Shown: piece after piece, positions 13,131-24,106 of the stretch | How the letters are laid out: the number at the start of each line of letters is the position of its first letter | Numbering within the stretch: the first letter of the stretch is position 1 | Made by a program: the position numbers and the translations under genes | Notes under the pieces: generated by a model | What the model was told of the DNA's origin: nothing | The model's input: only the letters and a program-made list of their open reading frames with translations | Database searches by the model: none | From: Sclerodactyla briareus | Taxonomy: Eukaryota; Echinodermata; Holothuroidea; Dendrochirotida; Sclerodactylidae | Direction: 5' to 3' | DNA: 64,000 bases | Assembly: GCA_026419785.1 (NCBI GenBank) | Contig: JAODTK010005547.1 | Coordinates: 1-64,000 of the forward strand

Positions 13131-13601
13131 GCACTAACAAATAAAGAAATATATTCGACAAGAAGCGGGGGCGATATCATTTAGGATTTTAAGATAACAA
13201 AGGTTGCCGGGCGGTTTGCCCGCCCGACCCAATACTTTACCCACCAACCACCTCCGACGTGTGATCCTAGCCAAAAAATGTATTACTTTTCCCGTGGAAA
13301 CCTAAATTATAACATGACTTTGCGGGTGTCTGTTAGCGAGTCCCGCCGCAACGTCAATGAAGTCAAGTTCTCGTAAGCTGTCATACTCGATGCTCATAAT
13401 GGCTATGCGGCAGCGCCGGGTACTCCCCATGGTCTTTCTGAGCCTGTTTTTTTTTTTTTAAATGATTAATTTTTACTAAAATACTGCTCACCGCTGCGTT
13501 TGAAACCATTTAGGACCAGGTACATACTAATGCGATTTCACCATCTGGAACGTGGCATTAACACCCCTGGGTCCCGATGATCAACTATAAACGATCTGTG
13601 C

Positions 13602-14257
13602 GTGACTGCAGTCCGGTTTGCTCATCCTTGGGATTTTGTATCAACAAGAGTGTTTAAAACCCCTGATTGTACCAGCTCGATCTCCAGCGTATCATCTACA
13701 TCAATAAATCAGCCTTTTCTGTCACAGGGCGGAATTGATAAACTTGATCGTCTGTTAATTAGCCCAACTGGCCCTAAGCAACTGGAATCATGCATATCCT
13801 CAATACGCTTCAATCCTGCTTTAGTGAGCGAACAAATTGGTCAACCACTGGAAGGAACGTTTTTTCCACACGGAAACTTTTCTGATGGGGAAAGGCAAAC
13901 CTCTTCTCCATGCTGTAATCAGGGGAGTAGTCCTAACATTCCTCTGTCGCCTCCCGAGTTTGTGCTTAGTGTGGCATGGCCTGAACAATTTAGCACCTGT
14001 TGCCCTCGTATGTGCCAAACCTCTCTTCGCTCCTCAACAAACTTTTGAGAAAAGCCATAGCTGCCAACTGCTGTATTGAGGTTCTTGTTGCGTATCCTTT
14101 CAAGATTTGACTTATTGCATTCGTCCTGTTTCAGATCTCGTGCCAGCAACTTCGTATATTGCCAAGTCTCCGCAGACCATTTTCTCAAATTTGTAAATGT
14201 ATTATCGTAACCAACGAAAGTTGCTGTAAGACGGTCACTAAATTGGGCAGGATACAA
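13602..14257. other. Unassigned overlapping ORFs on both strands
   Basis: Plus strand 13602-14048 (148 codons, Ser-rich) overlaps a minus-strand ORF 14257-13919 (112 codons, with TFVGYDNTFTNLRKW). Neither has a domain I recognise. The minus ORF has the more protein-like composition. Could be a decayed transposon ORF; function unknown. Confidence 0.3.
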
Positions 14258-14389
14258 TTCGCTAAATCGTTCACAGTGGCGACTTGTTATTTGACCAGAC
14301 TCGGAGGCACGGCAGGTTTTAGTACGGCTGGTTGCTAGCCTTTCATCATCCTAAATTGGGCTGAAATTCTTAACATACTTCTTAAAATA

Positions 14390-14520
14390 TGAAGTATGTG
14401 AAATTTTGTGGGGGCTCCCTTTTTTTGGGGGGCCCTGGGCACGTTCCCCGTCGGCCCATACTTAAATCCGGCACTTGGTGGGCCACCTTGACCATCTTTA
14501 TTATTATTATTATTTTCTGT
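14390..14520. repeat. Fragment of a GGCCGGATTTA-type interspersed repeat, inverse copy
   Basis: Minus strand: a TAATAATAA run, then gccggatttaagtatgggcc, then ggggaacgtgcccagggccc and a run of A before gggagccccc. Possible partner of 12985-13130. Confidence 0.4.
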
Positions 14521-14529
14521 GTGAAATTT

Positions 14530-16400
14530 ACACACGGATTATATATATCTACTTGGTAGGCCTATATATCGTTCTCTGTCGTGTAATCAACATCGGAATT
14601 ATATACCCTGTTTTAACATTGGCATATTAGTATATTGGAAAATCCGCCTTCAAAATAATATGTTCTGCCCTCGACCAACTTACGAATAAACACTCCAAAT
14701 GTATGTCTGATCAATTTTTCACTCCCCAAAAAGTTCGTCATAATATTTATACGCAAGGTCGCTTATATTCTTGCCATATTTGGGAACATATGCTTTTAAG
14801 TCCCTGCATGTTACCTGCTATCACTTATTCCGTATTTACTTGTGTACCACAGGAGGGGTCCGCTAGAGGACAGAGGTGGGGTGGGGGGGGGAGGGGGTCA
14901 ACCCCTCGAATTGCCCGACTTTAGGCATATAGAGGCCTATTGGATCTTCTTCTCACAGCGACCCAGCCTCTGAATGTTCCAAAAGGTCTGACTCTGATGA
15001 CCTCATAATTTTTTTTTTCGGAACTAAGACTAAGATATATTTTCTTTTTTTCCACACACAATTAATTTCAACTGAATTGCTGCTTTCCGAAAAATTCAAA
15101 ATGCTACTTTGACGTCGTTTTGCATGTGTTTTTTCATTTTCAGACTGCCGCTAGGTTTGGTAAGTAAAACCAGTTCCAATTAAATTTTTAATTGTGAAAT
15201 TATTAGTTCTTCTGGTTACTTTACATAGACATAGAAAATGTCACACCCTTTATACATCGCGGAGATGTTTATTTTCTTCGATCAATCTCAGCTAAAGTGG
15301 CACAACCAACAAAAAATGCTCATTTTCTTTTTTATCGTGGCGGCCTTTGCTGCTTTAATTATAAATCGGCTTCAGCTAAAAAACAATTACAAGTTGGATT
15401 TGAAAGGTTCCAAAATATATAGATAGCTAATTTTACCTAGCCATGGTTCTAGAATTTAGGACTGAACTTTTTCAATATTTTGAAAGGAGGGTTTTCTGAG
15501 GAAAAAAATCCAATTAAATCGCCGCAACTCGTAACTGACAGAAGGGACTCTTATAATTTCCTACCACTTCGACAGTTTAGATACTGCATTTTGGTGGGGA
15601 CATATTATATGCCCTCTAATACCCGTAGAGGGAATGACCAGAGCTTCTTGATAATCCTGACATTCTACGGCTTCTTGAAACCCGTCGAATTCACCAACCG
15701 GATCAAATTTTCTAGTAGTTTTTTTTCCATACTTCCTCTCCTTCGTGTCATCGCATTGTTTTTTATTCAGTTGGTTTTAAGCTCTATCCCCTAACGACCC
15801 CCCGTCACTTATCTGCGTGTACAGCGCAATTTCATTTGTTTAGCCCTTCTGACGTTTCGACACCTTGTGGCCGTTTAAAGTTCTCGGGTTTTTTTTCCAA
15901 TTATTTGTATATTTTGCATACTGTCTCATTTCCGTTAAAGTGTTTTCAGTTAGTTTATTGTTGCTTTTTCTTTTTTAATTTAATTAATATTAATATTCTA
16001 TATATTATTAATATTAATATATATTATTATACTAGCGCCCAGTGTCACATATGTATATGGATATAGGCTCGTGTGAAGTTCAAAGTTTTATTTTTTTACT
16101 TATTCACTAACTAAAATAAACTAACTATCAACCATATTCAAAGTGTAATGTTAAAAAGGTTCATAGAATTAGGCTAAAACAGTTGGTCTGGGAGAATCCT
16201 GGGGGTGGACAGATACCACCCCCCTCCTTCGTATATTACTTGGCTAAACGACGTGAGCCCCGTGTAGAGCAGCCCTCTTGAATAAATAGATGACGAAAAA
16301 AATGGCACGAGAGTACACAACCCTGTGTCACTCTTCTACCATGGATTGACGGGAGCTTAATACTACCTCGTTCCGACGAGGTGACTGTCTCGTGCTCGAG
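14530..16400. other. No recognisable gene; very AT-rich
   Basis: Short ORFs only. 15976-16030 is an alternating ATTAATATTA tract. No domain recognised. Confidence 0.45.
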
Positions 16401-16404
16401 AACG

Positions 16405-16788
16405 CTATTTTAGATCCTTGGATCTGTTATTTATTGAGGTGAACTCGCCGATCAGGTGGTGATAATATGTCTGTGTCTTCATCTGAATATTGGAGTACCC
16501 CCATAGGCAATCGTGCCGACAAAGTTTTCCTCCGACCACCACCCCTTTCGATGGTGTTCTCCATGTCCTATACTGGCGTGTTCTTCTATTAGTATCCTCT
16601 TTATTTCCAAGCGTAGTCCCGTGCAGGATGAGAAGGATGCTCGCGACCCAGATGAAAGCCAACAAGGCGTCTTGAGGGTAATCTGGCGTGTCGCCAACGA
16701 AGACCCCGAACGCGAGATTTTGCTTTAACCGATCAAACACGACCAGGCTATTCCTAGCGATACTTTTCGGGGTGCTTCTCCCGCTCAA
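16405..16788 (-). CDS. Unknown ORF with one predicted membrane segment
   Basis: 127-codon minus-strand ORF. Near residues 41-56 it has ALLAFIWVASILLILHG, a good single transmembrane segment, preceded by GDTPDYPQDA and followed by a basic stretch with NRRTRQYRTWRT. The same frame is open upstream to 17016 apart from one TAA at 16818-16816, so it may be the C-terminal part of a longer broken frame. It is not recognised. It lies in a CpG-rich stretch unlike its AT-rich neighbours. Host gene exon, viral remnant and chance ORF are all possible. Confidence 0.35.
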   Translation of the reverse strand: MSGRSTPKSIARNSLVVFDRLKQNLAFGVFVGDTPDYPQDALLAFIWVASILLILHGTTLGNKEDTNRRTRQYRTWRTPSKGVVVGGKLCRHDCLWGYSNIQMKTQTYYHHLIGEFTSINNRSKDLK

Positions 16789-16815
16789 ATGGTCCTGCTC
16801 TCGAGGTTTCCCTGG

Positions 16816-17128
16816 TTATAAATTCGTAATGGCGATTGCTGGATAGAGAGCATTGGTCTTCTCGTTAGCATCGGTTTCATCTCGTGGGAGCGTAGTAGAG
16901 ACTATGAAGCCGGGGACCTCATCCTCTGCGTCTATTTGGATGTGCCTACACAATTGGGTCGGTTGCCGCCCTCGGCCTCGACGACTTTTCCTGTCGATAT
17001 CGGACACGAGTGCCATCGTCTATAACCAACCAGCCGTTCATGTCGCGATTTGTTGCCGGCTTCCATCGTCCTCGTCGAGGCGTCGACGACGCGATAGACG
17101 CGCGGCCGGGGGTTCTCGTGTTCACCAA
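16816..17128 (-). other. Unknown overlapping minus-strand frames in the CpG-rich island
   Basis: Two frames (17128-16946 and 17016-16816) carry charged sequence such as DMNGWLVIDDGTRVRYRQ and RHIQIDAEDEVPGFIV. The second is in the same frame as the ORF at 16405-16788. No domain recognised. The equivalent plus-strand ORF (16853-17143) is Ser/Arg-rich and looks like a shadow. Confidence 0.25.
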
Positions 17129-17234
17129 CGGTCGGCGTCGTGATTTTATGCGGTAAACTCTCGTCCTGGGTCAGCTTACGATCCCAGTCCCTTGGAATCC
17201 TCTATCCTTTATTGCGCTCTCCTGCTTCATTACG

Positions 17235-17423
17235 ATGAAAGTCACGCGCGCTTCAATCGTCAGACGCGGAGTGGAAGATCCGTTCCTACCCAACGCCGTG
17301 ATCGGGTTTTGTGGAATGGTAACTGGATCTGTGTATCTGACGGCCCGAGCTCGGGGCTACTCCGGAGCTCCTGAAGACGCCATACTGTGTATCTGTCTGG
17401 GGTTCGTTACACTCGCCATATAA
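17235..17423 (+). CDS. Unknown short ORF with membrane segments
   Basis: 62 codons. It contains AVIGFCGMVTGSVYLTA and DAILCICLGFVTLAI, two hydrophobic segments joined by RARGYSGAPE. The pattern G-x-PxDA(I/L)L followed by a membrane helix resembles that in the minus-strand ORF at 16405-16788 (DTPDYPQDALLAFIWV). Not recognised; CpG-rich context. Confidence 0.35.
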   Translation: MKVTRASIVRRGVEDPFLPNAVIGFCGMVTGSVYLTARARGYSGAPEDAILCICLGFVTLAI

Positions 17424-17435
17424 CCGCTTTCAACG

Positions 17436-17619
17436 ATGACGCTCATGCGGGGAAATATCATGTATGTCGCTATCGGCCTGACTGTAGCTATTCCGCTTAC
17501 GTCCTGTATGATGTTAATTCAAAGGTCGGGTGATTGCCGCCCTCATTATAGTGGGTGTGTCTCTCCTCACTGGGGTCACAGTAATTCTTTATGTAAAGAG
17601 TTACTTCTCTCCCAGATAA
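17436..17619 (+). pseudogene. Unknown short membrane-type ORF, frame broken
   Basis: Starts 13 bp after the previous ORF. The first part has the hydrophobic stretch IMYVAIGLTVAIPLTSC. A second strongly hydrophobic stretch appears in another frame from about 17528 to a TAA at 17617-17619, so one indel probably splits a two-helix protein. Family unknown. Confidence 0.3.
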
Positions 17620-17649
17620 TCCACACAATCCCTTCTCTTTAGCAATTAA

Positions 17650-18660
17650 AGATGACGACGCCACGTCCGGCAACTGCACTTGGTCTAGCAAAATTTCTGA
17701 TGAAATTAAAAAAAACTGCTAAGAAATAAATGAATCCAATCTGTAAAGGCTCTATTTCCTTGCTGAAAGTAAAGAATGTATCGGTCAAGTCGCTTGAATT
17801 TGTTTGCCCGTGTTTGCGTGTGGTGTTTGTGGTTTGTGACAAAATAGCCTAATCCGACCGCATGTGCGTATTCTATATTGAGTACATGAACTCTATTTTC
17901 GGGGATCAGGTCAAAGGTCACTTAAGGTAACAGAGGTCAAAGTCTGGAAACTTGTGAATAGGATGAGTTCAGATTGCGTGGCCAATCTAAGCTAAATTTG
18001 ACATGCAGTTTTTTATGGGGTGTATGAGAGCCCTCTTGTTTTGGATGTGGGTTGAGGGTAATGTTTGGTGAGAAATCGATGATCCCACCAATTGCTTGTG
18101 AACACGACGTCGATGACGCTGAGCTTTCTGGCTTCCTGGTAGATGTCTAATCAACCTAATCTAAGAGGTCAGCAGATCAGCAGATATCAGCAAAATCAAC
18201 GATAATAACACGCTTGGTACGCTTAGAAAACATGAATTCGTGTAAGAATTTTGCCGAGTAATAACGCTAGAGTATGATCTGCGACACCGCAGTATGACTG
18301 CCTGATCCTTTTGCCCCCGGCAAGAAATTAAAAGGAGGAAGCCAAAAGGATACTGCCAAGGTACAGGTCAGTCCTCTACCTCCATTCCATGTTAGTATTA
18401 AAAGCACGTTACCACTTCCATCTTATGACTTTGTCGGAATGATTTTCTGGAAGAAAATCATTCCTTGAAACCTAATTGGCTAGACTATATTATCGATCCA
18501 GCTGGAAGCCTACACTGTAAGACTCAAACTGTTGAAGGGATATCAAATATTTACAGGGAGAAGCCTCGACCACCAAAAAATACCACAAGGCGTCTCTGGC
18601 GCGCACAGAAGTTCCCAACACTCTACGGTATACTCACATATTTCAGCGAAGCTTCGAATC
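17650..18660. other. No recognisable gene
   Basis: AT-rich. Short ORFs only, no domain recognised. Confidence 0.45.
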
Positions 18661-18666
18661 GACGAG

Positions 18667-21450
18667 CAGGCAGCAACAGGCCCATGAAAAAAAGTTGGAG
18701 AAAAAGTAGGTAGAAAATTTTCGAAAACTGTAGGAGGAAAGTAGGATTTTGATCGGAAAAAGTAGGAGCAAAGAAGGACCTTCATTGATTCTCAGAAGTG
18801 AGTTCTCTGTCGATACTCACCAGCAGGATCCATCAACAGAGTCAAGTACCTTGTACTCAACCAGACATACCAGCCATTATGAAAAAAACAATATATCACA
18901 CATTTATTTCCCGTTCTTCTCGTTATTATCACATCAATAGAGAATGTGAATCGTTACACATGAGAAACAGATAACCTGAAAACCATACAATGTAACTACT
19001 GGCGCATAGCTTGGTTGATTTTGTAGTACCATGCATGAATATTTCCAGTGATATTCCTTCACCAGCCTTCAGTTATTCAAAAGGAGATTGGACAATTACT
19101 GGAAGGATCAAGATCATTTATACCACTTCAAAGTCAACTTTATGAAGATTACAACAAGGATCTGAGTACAGTGCTAAATAGCCATTGCGCAGAAAGGACT
19201 GTAGGTTCTGCAAGTGTCCACTTGGAAAAACAAGTAGTAATTGGTCCATACACAACCATAACAACTGTTCATTAGTCATGACATTGTCAACACATGCTTC
19301 CTTTCAAACAACGACAAGAGGGCAATCCACGGAAATGCGAAATCTCCATCAAAATCTTTGTAATATTGTTTCATTTATCCACCCACATAACCTTTCAAAT
19401 CCCCAGATTTGATCAAATGAGCCTTTCCCCATGAATCCTCATTCTGGGTTTTACCCTACTAATTTATGCATCAATTCAAAACATTTTTCGAATTCCTTTG
19501 CCCAATTTTTTGGAAGAAACATCCTTGTGATTATCATGTAGTAATTTTCATACACTGTTCATGCAGTCATTAGTCATGACATTGTCAACACATGCTTTCT
19601 TTCAAACCAGTGGAAATATAACACCATCTAATTGATCATTATGACCCTTGAGCTATAATGCGGCTACTGAACTGGGAAGGTTTTGTTGTAGGCCAGCTGC
19701 TGAAAAAGACCAGTTGATGTGACTGAGTCTTTATGACTTCCCCCTTAATCCATACTATCAGTGTCACTTTTAACTATTTCTCGGTGGTAGAAACGCCATA
19801 CCCGCACCACATACCTCAATACCCCATGGGCACTACTATAGAGTCTTACATGCACGCTACAATACATTATGTGATTTCTATGGTTTTCTACATGGTGATC
19901 TCTTTAAAACACCTAGGGGTTACAATACCCATCGAGTACATCACAAACTTGTACTTAACAATATATCTGAACTCATTTACAGGCAGGAGCATGAACATGA
20001 CAGCGGAGGTAGGTCACTTGGCAACCTTAGAGCAAGAACTGTTTGAAAAGGGTAGTTCATGACTTTCCTGCGTTTCTCTTCCTAATTCCTTTGCCTCTTT
20101 CTGACAAGTCTCAAGTTTCTCACTGCTCAGTTCCATTTTTTGTGTGGCAACATCTAGGAACCTTGGACGAACATGTATTTTCCCTTGTCCCTGTCTTTTA
20201 TGGCTTTCTGTAGTCGCTTATTCATCTCGCCATATAGCTACTACAAGCAATGCAGCACATGTCACCACTTACACCTTCCCTAGTGTTCTGTGAGAAGTTC
20301 TTCTCTTTCCCGCAGTATTTTTTTTCTTCTTTCCAGAGCTTCCCTTATCTCTTGCTTCTCTCTACCTTGCTTTTCCTTTTGTTCTTTGAACCACGGTTGC
20401 TGAGTTTCTCTCTTCTGCCAATTTTGCAGCATACGCACAACGGGCAGATCTATGAGCCTTCATCATTTGGGGGTCACAGGCATCTCCGGGCAGTCGAGAA
20501 CCAGTGGTCCTGACTGCATCTTTGACCAATCTCGAAGAATTGATAGACTGGTCAGATAATAGAGTCCGTTCAAAGAGCGCTCAACGTCTGCATTACCATG
20601 GGCAAGACATAGTGAAACCTTTGAGGAACAACAACTTAGGAAGTATCACATCCCGCTATAACCCCAATGAGTTTGTCTGATTCAACACCTGTCTCCAGTG
20701 ATGGTCAATCCGGGTGTACTCTTTTACTGGATTGTTCTCTGCCTTCTTGTACCAATCCTCCGGGATTTCCTGGACCCGGTAGATTTTCCCATGCATCTGT
20801 CAAAGTATCTATTTCCTCTTGGGGTACCGAATTGGGGCAATCTTCCTTGCTGTCCCTGTATGCCGGACTTTCCCTCATGCTTCTGTAGATGAGGATGAAG
20901 CGACATCATGTCCTTCAGGATCTCCTTTCCTACGGCAGATGGGTGGATGAGGTAGCCTGTTTCCTTCTGGTAGAAGTTCCTCACGTCTCTGATGGGCCCT
21001 TAATTGTTGGTGCGCTGGTTTCATTTTCCCTAGAACTTGTGGTTCTTTTTTTGTTTGCCTCTCCACTACAGAGCTTGTCATCCGGGTATCTGAATTCTCC
21101 TTTCTTTGCAACGTCAATAGTTGACAGCTGCTCTCCCCTCTTATAACCAACTGCTTCTTGCATGAGGGAGCGAAGCATGCGACTGCGGACTACGACTGAC
21201 AGCTTGAGCTTGCAGTCTGAAACCTGCAATGACTAGCTACTTCTGAGAATTTCAATTTGGGTGTTTATTGCTGGGAAATTTTGTGGTGAAACATTACTCA
21301 GGATTCATTTTATCGAGCAAACTTTAGAAAAAAGTAGGAGAAAGTAAGAGAAAGTAGGATTTTCAGAAAAAAAAATTTAGGGAAAGTGAGGAGGCAAGGT
21401 CAAAAAGTAGGAGAGTTTGAAAAAAAAAGTAGGAGCCTGTTGCATGCCTG
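18667..21450 (-). mobile_element. hAT DNA transposon, decayed
   Basis: The ends are inverted: caggcagcaacaggc at 18667-18681 and the reverse complement of gcctgttgcatgcctg at 21435-21450, a 15-bp match with one indel, beginning CAG as hAT ends do. Just inside each end is a purine-rich tract of repeated aaagtagga (18684-18780 and 21318-21435). The minus strand encodes hAT transposase, including the conserved dimerisation motif. No 8-bp target duplication is seen (tcgacgag against gcaaaatt), so the ends are eroded or the boundaries are slightly off. Confidence 0.78.
20090..21229 (-). pseudogene. hAT transposase, C-terminal half with coiled-coil tail
   Basis: Reading the minus strand downward, frames to about 20725 carry sequence including KKGEFRYPDDKLCSGEANKK and ETGYLIHPSAVGKEILKDMM. 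Then IPEDWYKKAENNPVKEYTRI with DHHW (about 20766-20690), LAHGNADVERSL (20605-20572), and LLSDQSINSSRLVKDAV. HGNADVERS is the hAT C-terminal dimerisation motif. The tail from about 20467 is MMKAHRSARCAYAAKLAEER, then KEQKEKQGREKQEIREALER, then NKRLQKAIKDRDKGK and MELSSEKLETCQKEAKELGR: a long charged coiled coil. Many frame breaks make it non-functional. The N-terminal BED finger and catalytic core were not identified. Confidence 0.78.
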
Positions 21451-21479
21451 GCAAAATTCTCACATGAATGAATGTTTTC

Positions 21480-21720
21480 TAGCTATCGTACCAAGCGTGG
21501 TATCATCGTTGAGAGTTATTGGTGTCTCCCGGTTTTCTTTCTCGTTATGGGTATCCCAGGGTCAGTTTCTCGGTCCTTTACTGTTCTTCTAATACCCCAG
21601 CATCCGTGAACACTACTCTTTCATTCGAATGTTTGCCGATGACTGTATTTTGTACCAAACTATTGATTGCATGAATGAGAGCATACGCTCCAACGAGACC
21701 TGGGATGAGTTTCAGTCAAG
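21480..21720 (+). pseudogene. LINE reverse transcriptase fragment with FADD box
   Basis: In two frames: QGQFLGPLLFF (the family's PQGSVLGPLLF), then FIRMFADDCILYQTID. FADD is the catalytic palm motif of non-LTR RTs. Only about 80 codons remain. It starts about 30 bp beyond the hAT end, so the hAT may have inserted into this LINE. Confidence 0.82.
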
Positions 21721-21949
21721 GAGCGAGTCCTGGGGGTAGGTAGGCAACGTGGTGGGATGTTGATGCCCGCGGCCTTTGGCTACTAGGAATGGTTCCAGTG
21801 TGCTGGTGTAATAGAGGCTCGGCAGTGGTCATTCGGATGGTGTACAACACCGGGTGAGAGTACAAGGGATAAGAGGCAGCTTGAGCCTGGGGTTCAGGCA
21901 GAGGTGGGTGGTATAAGGTATTAAAGAAGGACGACGGGGGGGGGGGGGG

Positions 21950-22400
21950 AGAGTGTTGCTAGTTGGAGACTCGATTGTCCGGTATATGTTGATCGTGATT
22001 TAGTCGCGTAGATAAGTCGGAGCGTACGCGTGTCAGCCTCCCGAGGAGTTGAGAACTAATAACCTTCGGGGTGACTGTTAGGATGCAATTAAATCTAGAG
22101 TTGTTGTGCAGGCTGAAGTCTACTAGTCAAAAGTCGCGATTTGTGATATTCTCCCCAGGTTTGGCGGTCGAGTCACTGCTGATAGGAAGGTAGCGGGCCT
22201 CAGCCTGGTGGTTAGAGTTGGAGAGCGATGGGGAGGGCATCCAGTTTGTGGACGTTTCGTGTTTCGGGGAGGAAGGGATCTTTTCGCTAAGGATGTTCAC
22301 CTCAATGTTACAGGGGCTTCAGTGTTAGGCAAGTTGGTTAAATTTCTGTGTGGAAGGGTCGTTGAACTAGATTCGGGTGCGAGGGTATAACTTGGAGACA
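21950..22400 (+). pseudogene. CR1-type LINE ORF1 esterase (SGNH hydrolase-like) domain
   Basis: LLVGDSIVRYM at about 21958 has the GDS block of SGNH/GDSL esterases. LFAKDVHLNVTGASVLGKLV at about 22280-22340 matches the last block, DxxHLN, with the catalytic Asp and His. Between them are RVCLP-like and GGRV stretches in broken frames. Esterase domains of this kind are known in ORF1 of CR1-type non-LTR elements. The central Gly and Asn blocks were not found, and frame breaks make it inactive. Confidence 0.7.
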
Positions 22401-22789
22401 GTTGTAAATAGTAGTCCTGGCAGTCGTACTGGGCCAGGTAAGGATATTATTACTGATATACAAGCAAGCTGCAGCTTTAATGTACAGAGGTATCAAGAGA
22501 AAATGACGAGTTCAGATGTTGGTCCGGGAAAAAAGCCTGACGTAGTTGGAATAACAGGCCTGGGTAAAACATGAAATTTGAAATTTCCACAGCCGAGTCA
22601 CATTCCAGTAAGATCGGTCAGATACTCTCCGGGCATGGGGTGGAGTTTTGTTTTCATGTGCGGTCTTGATTGAATTAATGAGAAGACAAATATTGGTGTT
22701 AGTGACGTTCAATTCTGTTTTTGGTTGTGAAAATCCGTACACGAGTCAGGTAGTCCCAGATCTGGACAGCTGGGGTTGATATCGTTCTC

Positions 22790-23310
22790 CCAACAGCTCT
22801 GAAAGCAATAGCTCGCTCCTTTCGACATGCGTCCAAGTTTCCCGTAGAGTGCAATTATTATGGGTGATTCAATTATCCAGATATTTATAGGTCTGATGAG
22901 TAATGGTACGTAGTCAAGGATCTGTTTTGATGTCACCCAAGATTATTTCCTTGCAGCAAGTTCATTTTCCTACCCAGGAAATCAAAATATTTTGATTTAG
23001 TTTAGAGTTTAGTTATCCAGGATAAGTGGATAATGTAAAGTAGAGGTAAACTTGGGCAAGTGATCGCGATATTTAGCTTCGATGCGTCGGTTATGTCTCA
23101 TTCCACAGGAGCGTTGACCTCGCGCTCGAGGGCGATTTGGATGGCATTTCTGAGTATGCAGATTGGCCTTTATTGGTTACTAGAAGGTTTGAATGTTTTT
23201 GACTCGTGGCAAGAGTTTCATTGAGAAAAAGTTCACAAGACCCCGACTTCACTTTTAAATTTCTCGGGAAGACATGGTAGACCACAATCACCAAGTTCGT
23301 TTAAAAATCG
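22790..23310 (+). pseudogene. CR1-type LINE endonuclease (APE) C-terminal fragment
   Basis: FNYPDIY after a broken GD (ggtgattcaattatcc, probably one T lost) matches the APE motif GDFNYPDI. DVTQDYF, then a QVHFPT-like stretch, then LGK and SF follow in the spacing of the family's (F)LTQHV, PTR and GKSDH blocks. It lies downstream of the esterase domain in the right order for one CR1 element (ORF1, then ORF2 endonuclease). RT does not follow. Confidence 0.6.
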
Positions 23311-23604
23311 ACTGAACTTGAGAACTCGCATAAATTTGCAAAATTGAGGACCACTTAATTAGCATATTTTAGGCTCGAAATCCAGGTCCTACCTGCAAAA
23401 CTACATCACTGTAGAAAATTGTTACGGTTTCTGTGTATCTTGCTAACGAGCTTAAACAATAATTTACATAAAAAAGCTATTACCCAACTCAAATTAATGA
23501 CTTGCTGCCAAAATCTATTCAGATCGTGTACACCCATCCCAGGTACACACACACAAATTTTCTTCATAATCGGCATCACGGTATGTGAGGATCTGCTACG
23601 AGCA

Positions 23605-23690
23605 AGAAAGTGGGACATACACACGAACACAACACGCCGCCAAAGTGACCACTAAGTCTCTTCCTGAATTTCATTCAGGCGAGACAAAAA
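23605..23690 (+). repeat. Short interspersed repeat ending ttcaggcgagacaaaaa, copy 1
   Basis: Pattern: acacacac run, aaagtgaccactaagt, cttcctgaat, then cattcaggcgagac. Copies at 27272-27352 and 27490-27575 share the order. cttcctgaatttcattcaggcg can form a small hairpin. Confidence 0.7.
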
Positions 23691-24106
23691 CTAGTCAGTA
23701 TTCATTCAGGAAAACTGCATAATTTCAGCAGCGACTTGTGGTTGATGTGTTCATAATACTATGCGTAATAGATATGTTCGTATGATAAAGGAGGAAACTG
23801 CAGTGGTACGGCTCCGATCTGGACCGAGGTCTCCCCTTCTTATGCAAATAGTTTTTACCACCGCAGTTGTCTGTTCCACCAGCTATCATTTTCAATAAAA
23901 CCTTGCAGGAGGTGTTGTTCCGGAAGATTGGAGGGGAGCAATGTTTTATCCTACTTCCAAGAAAGGCAATCGGTCTCTTCCTTGTTTGAGTGGACAGGCC
24001 AGGAGTCTTAGCTGTGTTACAAGGTTGGGAATCCACTATTCGGGATCTATATTGTCGATTTTTTCAATGGGTCATAGTCTATTTCGGGGTTTTCAGCATT
24101 GTTTTA

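Noticed and set aside
13602..19275. Similarity between EQIGQPLEG (13.83 kb) and KEIGQLLEG (19.09 kb) as a shared protein family
   Set aside because: Nine residues only; no similarity continues on either side.
20250..20513. Plus-strand 87-codon Phe/Leu/Ser-rich ORF
   Set aside because: Reverse complement of the hAT transposase coiled-coil tail.
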